A DNA stretch of 18,073 bases from CAADGY01 sp900696665 (GTDB lineage Bacteria; Acidobacteriota; Terriglobia; Bryobacterales; Bryobacteraceae), in NCBI GenBank assembly GCA_035063885.1, contig JAPSFM010000106.1:1-18073 (forward strand), read 5' to 3'. Below the pieces are notes generated by a model. That model made no database searches. It was not told the origin of the DNA and saw only the letters and a list, made by a program, of their open reading frames with translations. Positions 1-6,867 of the stretch are shown here, one piece after another. Numbering within the stretch: the stretch's first letter is position 1; the number at the start of each line of letters is the position of its first letter. A program made the position numbers and the translations under genes.

Positions 1-51
1 TCCGGCGAGATGTAGCTGAACATTCCGGCTTGCTGGTGGTCGTCTCCGCGC

Positions 52-654
52 ATGAAAACATTCAACCACCCTTCTGTTCAGAAAGCCAGCCCGGGAATCG
101 AGTTTTTCAGCATCCTGCTAAAGGAGGTTGCCGCCCAGGTAGGCGTGACGGACTCGATATTGAACCATCGGTATCCCGATCTCTGCAAAAGAATCGTTTC
201 GAGGATCGCAGAGCGAAAGGCCTTTGAGTTGGAGCACCAGCGCCGGGAATTCCAGGCCGCACTTATGGCACCTACGCTGCCTTCGCCGGACGCACTCTCA
301 GCGCGAATCGGAATCGGTCTAAAGCATCTGGGAAAGATCCATCCCGATCTGTACGCACAGTATCGTGAACGATCTGATGAGGCACGGCGGGTGGCCGTCT
401 CAAATCGACGTGCCGCCTTCGAGGCGGAAGTCCGCTCCGCCGCGGTCGAACTGATCGATCGCGGACTCTACCCCTCGCGCCGTCGCGTGCTTATGGCCAT
501 TTCGAATCCTTCGATGCGACATCCCCACATACTGACTCGTCAGGTTGCGGCGGTCTTACTCGAAAGAAAGTTGGCCTGGAAGAGAACTTCTTCCAGTAGC
601 CTTGATCTCAACCCGGTTCGCCCGACCAGGACCCATCCGCTGATCGAGCAGTAG
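52..654 (+). CDS. Tandem helix-turn-helix protein, TniQ/TnsD C-terminus-like
   Basis: A 200-aa protein of unknown function. Two similar HTH-like modules are visible. The first is around residues 22-52 (VAAQVGVTDSILNHRYPDLC). The second is around residues 80-110 (LSARIGIGLKHLGKIHPDLY). Both follow the pattern 'A..IG/VG.....L....PDL'. A basic segment with SRRRVLMAISNPSMR (about residues 142-156) follows. This layout resembles the C-terminal part of TniQ/TnsD-like target-recognition proteins of transposons, and the assignment comes from family resemblance, not a search. An in-frame TAG lies at 13-15, so the reading frame cannot reach far upstream. The gene may be a genuine small protein or the 3' remnant of a longer TniQ-like gene whose 5' part lies outside the window. 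It lies 46 nt upstream of the SSB gene and on the same strand. Confidence 0.55.
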   Translation: MKTFNHPSVQKASPGIEFFSILLKEVAAQVGVTDSILNHRYPDLCKRIVSRIAERKAFELEHQRREFQAALMAPTLPSPDALSARIGIGLKHLGKIHPDLYAQYRERSDEARRVAVSNRRAAFEAEVRSAAVELIDRGLYPSRRRVLMAISNPSMRHPHILTRQVAAVLLERKLAWKRTSSSSLDLNPVRPTRTHPLIEQ

Positions 655-700
655 TGGAACCATAACCTGGCCAAAACGGCCATCGGATGGTCCTAATGAC

Positions 701-1123
701 ATGAGTGGAGTCAATCAGATCACGATTGTAGGGAACGTCGGATCCCCGCCGGAACTCAGCTATGGCCAAAACAACGTGCCATTCTGCCGGTTCTCGGTCG
801 CGGTCAACGAGCAGTGGAAGACCGACGGAGAAAAGAAATCGCGTGTCACCTGGTTTCCGGTGACGGTGTTCAACTCTCTGGCCGAGAGTTGTGCCAACTA
901 TTTTGACCGCGGCCGCTTGGTTGCCATCCAAGGGAGGGTTCAGACGCGGGAGTATGACGACCGGGAAGAGACCAGGCATCAGGTGATGCAGGTGGTCGCC
1001 GAGAAGGTTACCTTTCTCGGTGCCGCGAAACGCGACGAGGACGATGGCCGGCGGTCGTCTCCCGGCCAACCGCGCGGAACTAATTCTCCGCAGGGCACAC
1101 AGGAGCAAGATGTTCCGTTCTGA
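701..1123 (+). CDS. ssb: Single-stranded DNA-binding protein
   Basis: A 140-aa SSB that coats single-stranded DNA during replication, recombination or transfer. An OB-fold spans about residues 5-107. It opens with NQITIVGNVGSPPEL and includes FSVAVNEQW, TWFPVTVFNSLAE and GRLVAIQGRVQTREY, the usual SSB strands. A Gly/Pro/Gln-rich linker follows, ending in the acidic tip DVPF. That is a close variant of the DIPF tail that recruits SSB partners such as helicases and polymerase subunits. Length and architecture are normal for the family. The gene lies immediately upstream of the PRTRC-like genes, and mobile elements often carry their own SSB copy. This one is therefore probably element-borne and not the chromosomal housekeeping copy. 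Confidence 0.93.
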   Translation: MSGVNQITIVGNVGSPPELSYGQNNVPFCRFSVAVNEQWKTDGEKKSRVTWFPVTVFNSLAESCANYFDRGRLVAIQGRVQTREYDDREETRHQVMQVVAEKVTFLGAAKRDEDDGRRSSPGQPRGTNSPQGTQEQDVPF

Positions 1124-1161
1124 ATAGAGGCGGGCTGCCGCTTTCTCCGGTGGCACGCTCC

Positions 1162-1169
1162 ACAAGGAG
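1162..1169 (+). promoter_or_regulatory. Ribosome binding site of PRTRC protein E
   Basis: AAGGAG lies within CACAAGGAGCCAATCGT, 8 nt before the ATG at 1178. It supports that start over the overlapping ORF that begins at 1150 in another frame. Confidence 0.6.
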
Positions 1170-1177
1170 CCAATCGT

Positions 1178-1546
1178 ATGACACCAACAACAGAATCCCA
1201 GTCGGGACTTTTCAGCCAACTCCAGCCCCTGCTCGCCCATCGTGCGGTATTGATCACCGTGTCGAAACTCGAGGGCGATCAGCTTCAGGTCAATATATGC
1301 CCACGGCAGTTGAAGCAGGGCGAGAACACCGCGCTTACAATTCCGCTCTGCGTGACGGGCACGGCAGCCGAACTGGATGCACAGATCGTGTCTCAGATCT
1401 CCAGCTTCGTGGCTTCCCAGGTCGGGCTGAATACCAACCTGGCGGCGATCGAGAAGGAGATTGCCAAGGCGGAGAAAGCAGCGCGGGAGGAAGCCAGGAA
1501 GAAGCACACCCGCAATGGTTCGACCCATGTTCTTTGCGGCGCATGA
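1178..1546 (+). CDS. PRTRC system protein E, 3' end probably altered by a deletion
   Basis: A 122-aa protein recognised as PRTRC protein E. The N-terminus SGLFSQLQPLLAHRAVLITV, then LKQGENTALTIPLCVTGTAAEL, and LDAQIVSQISSFVASQVGL match the family pattern, followed by an Ala/Lys/Glu-rich helix (about residues 88-108). The function of the family is unknown. It is defined by its place in ParB-related, ThiF-related cassettes on plasmids and integrated elements. The last 13 residues after ARKK (HTRNGSTHVLCGA) do not look like the usual Ala/Pro/Lys tail. They read instead across the start of the protein B coding frame. I infer a deletion that joined the gene out of frame to protein B. Missing between E and B are the usual PRTRC protein C and the first part of B. 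Confidence 0.8.
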   Translation: MTPTTESQSGLFSQLQPLLAHRAVLITVSKLEGDQLQVNICPRQLKQGENTALTIPLCVTGTAAELDAQIVSQISSFVASQVGLNTNLAAIEKEIAKAEKAAREEARKKHTRNGSTHVLCGA

Positions 1547-1952
1547 CGCTGATGCCCGCAAACTGAACGGCAAGCGATTTGCGCAACCGCCGCTCGTTTG
1601 GAGAGTGACTGGGAAAGACTTGTGGGTTCGGGCTCTCCGAGAGAACCGCCGACCGGTCGCATCCACGCAACTGATGATTGCCCCGTACTGGAACGTGGAC
1701 GGCGAAACCGGGTGGACCTGCCAGGGCAGTATGCGATCGCCCGATGACTTGGGAGTTGCCGCCATACCTCATTGGGAACGCGCCTTCTTTCAAAGTGAGT
1801 TCACCCACCACACCGGAACGAAACGCCTGACGAGTCACCCCGGCGGGTTCTTGGGGCTGTGGCGCGGCTTGGCGGGAGGCCGGCGGAGGTTTCCTGTGAA
1901 GTACTTGATGCAGGCGAAAGACACACTTCAGGCACTCATCACAAGGAGTTAG
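1515..1952 (+). pseudogene. PRTRC system protein B, lacking its N-terminal part
   Basis: The reading frame gives APYWNVDGETGWTCQGSM, IPHWERAFFQSEFTHHTG and LTSHPGGFLGLWRGL. These are the conserved C-terminal blocks of PRTRC protein B: tyrosine-tryptophan-Asn-Val, the WE.AFF..FTH block, and the HPGG.LWR block. From the first usable ATG (1515, inside the end of gene E) the product is 145 aa, while family members are normally well above 200 aa. The open frame reaches back to 1461, but that part only shadows gene E. The likely cause is the same deletion that altered the end of E. A shortened protein might still be made by coupling to E, so 'pseudogene' is an inference. The ThiF-like gene begins 4 nt after this stop. 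Confidence 0.7.
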
Positions 1953-1956
1953 GTCC

Positions 1957-2563
1957 ATGCACATGGTCAATCCCGAGCTGCTGCGCCGCGCCGTGCGCGT
2001 GGTCCTGATCGGTTGCGGCGGCTCGGGGTCTGCGATCGCGAGCGGCCTTCCGTTTCTCCATCAAGCGATGGTCGTCGCGGGTCACCCGGGCGGTCTGCAC
2101 GTGACGGTCATGGATGGGGACATCATTTCGCCGACGAACTGCATACGCCAGCCTTTGTGCTCAGCAGAGATAGGCCTGGCAAAGGGCCGTGGTCATGGTC
2201 AGCCGCTTGAATCTGTTCTGGGGCCTGAACTGGACGGCTGTAGCCGAACACTTAACCTCCCAAACAGACCTATCGAACTTCGACATCGTCATTGGCTGCG
2301 TGGACACACGGGCGGCCCGGCAGTTGATCGAAAGCAAGGTTCGGGGCTGGCGGAGCCGGGTCGCGTACTACGTCGATCTCGGGAACTCGGCGGATTGCGG
2401 TCAGTTTGTACTTGGCCAACCCTTGAACGGCCGGAATCGCCGATCGGCCGACCGCCTTCGCACGGCCGCTGAGCTGCTGCCAGAGATCATCGAAGCGTCT
2501 CTGGACGAGGACGGGGCACCCAGTTGCAGTGCGCTGGAGGCGATCGAACGGCAGTTATATTAG
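1957..2563 (+). pseudogene. PRTRC ThiF-family protein, copy 1, frameshifted and truncated
   Basis: The first frame (from ATG 1957, SD AAGGAG just upstream) encodes the Rossmann-type nucleotide-binding motif VVLIGCGGSGSAIASG and MDGDIISPTNCIRQ, and stays homologous to copy 2 up to GLAKG. The homology then jumps to the next frame: VVMVSRLNLFWGLNW, then DIVIGCVDTRAARQ, YYVDLGNSADCGQFVLGQPL and PSCSALEAIERQ. Aligning AAG GGC C GTG GTC ATG GTC with copy 2 (AAG GGG ATC ATT CTG ATC) shows one surplus C at about 2187-2188. The repaired frame ends at a TAG (2561-2563) about 70 residues short of copy 2, just after ERQ. Two independent lesions indicate a dead gene. ThiF/E1-like proteins adenylate a protein or peptide carboxyl end. 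The PRTRC version has no known partner apart from the small PRTRC protein C, which is absent here. Confidence 0.82.
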
Positions 2564-2575
2564 CGATCACGCGTA

Positions 2576-2590
2576 TGTGTATGATACACA
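2576..2590. repeat. 15-bp perfect palindrome TGTGTATgATACACA
   Basis: Two 7-nt arms match perfectly around a central G, directly after the stop of the truncated ThiF copy and 130 bp before the intact copy. The symmetry suits a dimeric repressor operator, but no dedicated regulator is seen next to it. It could also mark the breakpoint of the duplication. Confidence 0.45.
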
Positions 2591-2719
2591 CGCCGGGTTT
2601 ACCGTCGTTCCGTGCATATTCACAAGAAAACACTGTATGCGCATGTTTGGAAGCCGGTCCGCCCGATTAGCGGTTTCGGTCGGCGGCTCCGGCAGGAACT
2701 GGTCATAAGGCGGTAGAGC

Positions 2720-3565
2720 ATGGAAACACACAGGCTGCACCAAGAGTTGCTGAGGCGTGAAGTGAGGATTCTCGTCGTCGGCTGCGGCGGGACGGGCAGC
2801 GCGATGCTTGGCGGACTGCCCTACCTCCACCAGGCGATGCTCGCTCAGGGCCACTCTTATGGATTGGCGGTCACCGCGATGGACGGTGAGGTCGTTTCGC
2901 CCTTCAACTGTGTGCGGCAACCCTTCAGCCAAAGCGAGATCGGATTGAACAAGGGGATCATTCTGATCAGCCGGATAAACCTCTTTTGGGGACTGAGGTG
3001 GAACGCGATCGCACGCCCATTGAGCCTGGAGACGCTGACGCGGCCATACGGCGGTTCCTCCGATTCGGCTCCGCGCCCGGACATCGTGCTGGGTTGTGTG
3101 GACACGCGAGCGGCACGCGCCATCATTGCGGCGAGCACGGCGGGGCGTAGCGGCGTTGGTTACTGGCTCGACGTCGGCAACAACGCCTCAAGTGGACAGT
3201 TCGTTCTGGGTGAACCACTGAACGCGAGAAACAGGCGATCACGAACGCGGCTCCGAACGGTCTCGGAGATCTATCCGGAGATCATCGATCCGGGCCTCGA
3301 CAGCGACACAGAACCGAGTTGTAGCGCCGCGGAAGCCCTCGATAGACAAGAGAGTTTTGTTAACACGGTGCTGGCACAGAACGCCCTCGCGCTCTTGGCG
3401 CGGTTATTCCGATATGGGGAGATACATCATCATGGCGCGTTCGTGGACATTGCCACTTCGCGTTCAGTTCCACTGAGGATCGATCCAGCCGGTTGGCACA
3501 GGACCATCAGGCGAGATCGCGCAAGGATGCGGCGGGCCAGATTGATCACCAACACAGAGCCATAA
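2720..3565 (+). CDS. PRTRC ThiF-family protein, copy 2, intact
   Basis: A 281-aa E1/ThiF-like protein. The nucleotide-binding loop VVGCGGTGSAM is at residues 19-29. The conserved D...N..RQ block MDGEVVSPFNCVRQPF is at 54-69. The family blocks LGCVDTRAAR (124-133), YWLDVGNNASSGQFVLGEP (148-166) and PSCSAAEALDRQ (199-210) follow. The C-terminal half of the family is complete (ARLFRYGEIHHHGAFVD, about 227-243). ThiF-like enzymes use ATP to adenylate the C-terminus of a ubiquitin-like carrier. PRTRC members sit in plasmid or integrative-element cassettes and have no established reaction. The protein is roughly 60-65% identical by eye to copy 1, so the two are old paralogues and not a recent duplication. 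The start ATG has only a weak upstream AGG (AAGGCGGTAGAGC). The gene is followed by a non-coding gap. Confidence 0.88.
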   Translation: METHRLHQELLRREVRILVVGCGGTGSAMLGGLPYLHQAMLAQGHSYGLAVTAMDGEVVSPFNCVRQPFSQSEIGLNKGIILISRINLFWGLRWNAIARPLSLETLTRPYGGSSDSAPRPDIVLGCVDTRAARAIIAASTAGRSGVGYWLDVGNNASSGQFVLGEPLNARNRRSRTRLRTVSEIYPEIIDPGLDSDTEPSCSAAEALDRQESFVNTVLAQNALALLARLFRYGEIHHHGAFVDIATSRSVPLRIDPAGWHRTIRRDRARMRRARLITNTEP

Positions 3566-3836
3566 GGTGAGCCGCTGCGCGGCTGGCTTCGCGTTTTACC
3601 GCCCACGGCCTCGCTCGGGACTTCAGCAAAGCAATGCTGTAATCTCAATCTCACAAGGGCGGCAGCAAAAAGCCCTCCGGCAGAACCGAAGGGCTTTGTT
3701 GGGGCCGATTGCTTCGGAGCCAGCCCGTCGCTTCGGCCGTGGGCACGCACCGGGCGCGACCCCGGATGCGCACACTCAGTCTACGCCTAATGCGGAGCGA
3801 AAGCCAGGAAAAACAGCATGCCCAGCATGCCCTTGT
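3566..3836. other. Non-coding gap between convergent gene sets
   Basis: No convincing gene on either strand. The only ORFs here have low-complexity, unconserved-looking translations. The stretch holds the hairpin at 3669-3697 and a 9-bp tandem duplication (CAGCATGCC twice, 3814-3831) close to the stop of the helicase gene. Confidence 0.6.
3669..3697. terminator. Bidirectional hairpin terminator candidate
   Basis: The arms AAAGCCCT (3669-3676) and AGGGCTTT (3690-3697) are perfectly complementary. An inner CGG/CCG pairing (3678-3680 with 3686-3688) sits around a CAGAA loop. A-rich sequence on the left and TTTGTT on the right give a partial U-tract in both directions. It lies between the plus-strand ThiF gene and the minus-strand helicase gene, which suits a shared terminator. 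Confidence 0.7.
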
Positions 3837-5945
3837 CTACATCGAAAACCCAACTTGTCTTTCGTGGGAGCGTGGAGGCGCGGTCACCGCGGCGTCGAAG
3901 GCGTTCCGGTCTCCGATAAATACCACCTGCTCCGTCCCGCGAGTCATCGCGGTGTAGATCAGGGTGCGGTCTAACAATCTACTCTTGAAGACGGGCACGA
4001 TTACGCGACCGAACTGGCTGCCCTGCGATTTGTGGACGGTGATGGCGTGCGCGAGCTCGATTCGATGGAAGTCTTCCTCACCAAGTTCGTGGAGGACGCC
4101 ATCCAGGCGGCACAGCAGCGACTGCCTCCCATTCGACTCGATGATTCTCTCGATGTGGCCCAATGAGCCGTTCCACAACTCCTTCTGGTAGTCGTTCGCC
4201 GTGTAGATGACCGGGTCACCCTCCGCCAAGTCCCATCGATTCAGCCTCGGTCTGGCAGCCGCACCGGCCACGCACAGCGTCGCATTGATATTCCGAGTCC
4301 CGCCCGCTCCGCGCTTGGTCACGCCGAGGATTTGCACGTCTCGGCAACTGGCCCATTCCGCGCGGACGCCAAGAATCCGCCCGATTACGTCATCATTGTC
4401 CGCTTCGATAAAACACACGCCTGCGTGGGCGCCGGCGAACTGCCGCAGCGGGGGAACCACACCATGACGGACCTGATGGGCCGATTGAGGAATGCCGCTC
4501 GATTGCGCCTGGCGATGCACCTCGGCAAGTTCGACTCTGGGAACCGTCTGACTCAAGGCGAGGATGTGAAACACGAGGCCGAATCCGATCGGCGGCAGTT
4601 GGTAGGGATCGCCTACCAGCAGCAGGCGGGCACGCAACGGTATGGCCCGGACGATGCTGTACATCAGTGGAAGGTCCAGCATGGACGCCTCGTCGATGAT
4701 GACCAGTGGCTCGCTTTCGGCGTCGATGGCTCTTCGCTCAGCCATGCGCAGAAAGGCCGCGATCGTCGATGCCGGCCTCGACGTCCCCTCCCGCATCCGT
4801 TGCGCCGCGCGCCCACTGAGGGCCATCTGCAGCACCGGGATGCCAACCCGTTCGGCGGCGGTGTGAATCGCCTGAAGCACGGTTGTCTTGCCGGTACCCG
4901 CGCCTCCGGTAACTATGCTGAGCGGCTGGTGGAGCGCGACTGTGACGGCCTCGCGCTGGGCAGCGTTCAGCTTCAGTCGCGCAGAGTTTTCATACTCTGC
5001 GATCGTCTCCGATACGATCGACGCAAGGTTCTTCGAGAAGAGATTCCGGGCCGGCCCCGGCGCGCCACCGGAGATTTCGCGGAGACGCTGAGCGACAACC
5101 TTCTCCATCACGGCAGCTCCGAATGGCTGATAGCCGCCGTTGGTGACCACAATCGCATTGGCATTCTGCGCCTGATCGACGGCTGCGCCGGCCTCATCAA
5201 GACTGCGAGCGCCCAGTTGACCACGGACGCCGTCAAGGAGCATCGACTGTGACGTCAGAGTGTGCTTGGCGTCAAGTCGGCGGTAGAGAAAGGCTTCGAC
5301 GGCTGCGACACGCCGTCGAGGGTCATCGTCGGCGATACCCAGCCAGCGAGCAGCGCGGTCTACGTTGTCCCAGTTTGCGAAGGCCAGCATCCGATAGGGA
5401 TTCTCTCGTAACTTGCCGATTGTGTCCTCAGGCCATACGGCACGAACCTTGTTCGCCAGCCGCAGGTCGAGTCCGTGTTGATCGAGAAAACCAACGATAT
5501 TGGCCTCGTCCAGGACGGAACGCCACGCGACGACGAGCGCTGCCGCGTTCTCTACGGGGAGCACTTTGGAGAGCGCTGCGACATTGCCACTGTTCAGTAC
5601 CGCTGGGAGGCTCGGCCCGAGTTCCGCCCACAGCCTGCCAGCTTTCGCCTTGCCGATGCCGAGGCCAGCGAAAGCCGGGTTCCGCGATAGAAAGTTGACA
5701 ATCAGCTTGCCTGCCGGCTCAACCGGCACCGCCCGTTGCACGTGCACTTGCTCGCCGTATCTCGGATGATCCCGCCGTATTCCTTGCAGTGCCCATACCT
5801 CGCTCACCATTGGCGCCCGATAGATGCAGTCCCGGTGCGCAACGAATCGCAGCTGTCGCCCGGTGGTGTCGCGCCCGGAAAAGATCGCTCCTCCACTTGG
5901 GCCGGGGTGGACCGACGAGATTGTCACCGTCACCGAGATGGTCAC
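3837..5945 (-). CDS. RecD2-like SF1B DNA helicase
   Basis: A 702-aa ATP-dependent helicase of the RecD/TraA superfamily 1B. The N-terminal third (to about residue 320) holds an OB-like start and a helix-hairpin-helix-like stretch (FAGLGIGKAKAGRL, 92-105), as in RecD2. The motor motifs are Walker A GGAGTGKTT (347-355), Walker B IIDEASM (416-422), motif III GDPYQLPPIG (445-454), motif V-like TVHKSQGSQFGRVI (636-649) and motif VI YTAMTRG (664-670). All catalytic residues are present, so it should be active. RecD2-type helicases move 5' to 3' without RecBC, and related domains occur in conjugative relaxases. No relaxase or nuclease domain is visible. Translation starts at a GTG that overlaps the previous stop (GTGA), so the helicase is the last gene of a coupled operon with three recombinases. 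That position suggests a role in moving or processing the element and not in housekeeping repair. Confidence 0.88.
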   Translation of the reverse strand: MTISVTVTISSVHPGPSGGAIFSGRDTTGRQLRFVAHRDCIYRAPMVSEVWALQGIRRDHPRYGEQVHVQRAVPVEPAGKLIVNFLSRNPAFAGLGIGKAKAGRLWAELGPSLPAVLNSGNVAALSKVLPVENAAALVVAWRSVLDEANIVGFLDQHGLDLRLANKVRAVWPEDTIGKLRENPYRMLAFANWDNVDRAARWLGIADDDPRRRVAAVEAFLYRRLDAKHTLTSQSMLLDGVRGQLGARSLDEAGAAVDQAQNANAIVVTNGGYQPFGAAVMEKVVAQRLREISGGAPGPARNLFSKNLASIVSETIAEYENSARLKLNAAQREAVTVALHQPLSIVTGGAGTGKTTVLQAIHTAAERVGIPVLQMALSGRAAQRMREGTSRPASTIAAFLRMAERRAIDAESEPLVIIDEASMLDLPLMYSIVRAIPLRARLLLVGDPYQLPPIGFGLVFHILALSQTVPRVELAEVHRQAQSSGIPQSAHQVRHGVVPPLRQFAGAHAGVCFIEADNDDVIGRILGVRAEWASCRDVQILGVTKRGAGGTRNINATLCVAGAAARPRLNRWDLAEGDPVIYTANDYQKELWNGSLGHIERIIESNGRQSLLCRLDGVLHELGEEDFHRIELAHAITVHKSQGSQFGRVIVPVFKSRLLDRTLIYTAMTRGTEQVVFIGDRNAFDAAVTAPPRSHERQVGFSM

Positions 5946-6373
5946 GGGATTACCCGGCGGCCCGACTTGAGCACCTCGTCCTCGATCACGCGATATCGGT
6001 CCAACATCTGGAGCGCCGCGGCCAGCCGTTTGCGCAGTTCCTCGGATTCCGCCTTCGCAGTGGCAAGTTGCTGTTCGAGCTGTAGGATGCGCCGGTCCTT
6101 GATTTCGATCTGCCGTTCGGTGTGAATCGTGCGAGCGGATTTCTCGACGGTATCGCCGTTTCCCGTGAATGCGGCCAGCAGCCGCTTCACTCCAGCGTTG
6201 GTGTAGAAGACGTTGCGAAGCACGCCCGAGGCCTCGGAGATCGCCGTGATATTTGGGCGTCCGTCGTCAAGCGGCAGTGGCTCGTTGGCCTCCTTGAGCC
6301 GCGCAAGATACTCGCGAACCCTGGCCAGATTCTGCTCGCCTCGCTCACGGCCGGAGAGTCGATTCGTGCTCAC
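5942..6373 (-). CDS. Small HTH plus coiled-coil protein, TnpC-like (second copy)
   Basis: A 143-aa protein starting at a GTG that overlaps the stop of the preceding gene (GTGA). The N-terminal half has a helix-turn-helix-like segment around residues 43-70 (ITAISEASGVLRNVFYTNAG). The C-terminal half (about 85-138) is a heptad-rich coiled coil, e.g. RRILQLEQQLATAKAESEEL. The same layout appears in the gene just upstream and in TnpC/DUF6262-type accessory proteins encoded after Tn554-type recombinases. There TnpC is not essential but affects efficiency and orientation of insertion. By analogy it may bind element ends and bridge recombinase subunits through the coiled coil. The assignment rests on size, architecture and position; sequence identity to TnpC is not evident. 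Confidence 0.65.
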   Translation of the reverse strand: MSTNRLSGRERGEQNLARVREYLARLKEANEPLPLDDGRPNITAISEASGVLRNVFYTNAGVKRLLAAFTGNGDTVEKSARTIHTERQIEIKDRRILQLEQQLATAKAESEELRKRLAAALQMLDRYRVIEDEVLKSGRRVIP

Positions 6374-6867
6374 GCTTTACCGCCCTTTGTCTGCGTCATC
6401 CTGCTGATCTCCTCGCGAAGCGACCCATTCTGACGCTCGTAAATCGACATTCGATCCGCCCGTTCCCTCTCTTCGAGAACCTGCCGGCCGATGCGATTGA
6501 CTTCGAGCGCCAGTTGCCGGTTCTGCTCCCGGAACCTATCGATCTCGCCGCGTAGTTCGGCAATCTTCGCGTCTTTGGGATCAGGGCCTCCGGCAACGGG
6601 TTGACGCTTCTCCTTCAGTCTGTCGAACCGTTCGTTGATCTCGGGGAATGCCCACTCCCCGTTGGGCAACTTCCGCACGAGAGTATTGATGTTGACGCCG
6701 GCCTCCTGCGCCAGCGTCGTCTTGCTCCAGCGGAAGCCAGAACCTACTATGGCTGTTTGACCACTCTCCATCCGGTCCAACGCTTCCAGCAGCTTCAGCC
6801 GGGTCTTGACGGGGCGGCTCGTGTGGTAGCGGCGCAAACCAACAAGCTTTTTATCCGAGGCCTTCAT
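6370..6867 (-). CDS. Small HTH plus coiled-coil protein, TnpC-like (first copy)
   Basis: A 165-aa protein whose ATG lies 17 nt inside the end of the 622-aa recombinase gene. Basic N-terminal residues (KKLVGLRRYHTSRPVKTR) precede a HTH-like segment, WSKTTLAQEAGVNINTLVRK (about 47-66). From about residue 92 to 158 the sequence is a long charged coiled coil (AKIAELRGEIDRFREQNRQL). It shares the A.EAGV...N/L helix pattern with its downstream neighbour, so the two are probably old paralogues. A DNA-binding or bridging cofactor of the recombinases is the most likely role by analogy with Tn554 TnpC. No enzymatic motif is seen. Confidence 0.68.
   Translation of the reverse strand: MKASDKKLVGLRRYHTSRPVKTRLKLLEALDRMESGQTAIVGSGFRWSKTTLAQEAGVNINTLVRKLPNGEWAFPEINERFDRLKEKRQPVAGGPDPKDAKIAELRGEIDRFREQNRQLALEVNRIGRQVLEERERADRMSIYERQNGSLREEISRMTQTKGGKA

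Noticed and set aside
608..1765. Long minus-strand ORF (385 codons) across the SSB and PRTRC E/B genes
   Set aside because: It is antisense to well-recognised genes, has no recognisable motif and low-complexity Arg/Ser/Leu-rich translation. It is a high-GC shadow.
2180..2195. Programmed frameshift in ThiF copy 1
   Set aside because: There is no slippery heptamer and the gene also lacks its last 70 codons, so a simple mutation in a dead gene is more likely.
3814..3831. CAGCATGCC tandem duplication
   Set aside because: Two 9-bp copies only, in non-coding sequence; it may be replication slippage and gives no functional hint.
3567..3974. Plus-strand ORF after ThiF copy 2
   Set aside because: It runs through the hairpin and into the 3' end of the helicase gene, with no conserved-looking sequence.
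4332..5252. Plus-strand ORF of 306 codons inside the helicase gene
   Set aside because: It lies opposite intact helicase motifs and its translation shows no family pattern.
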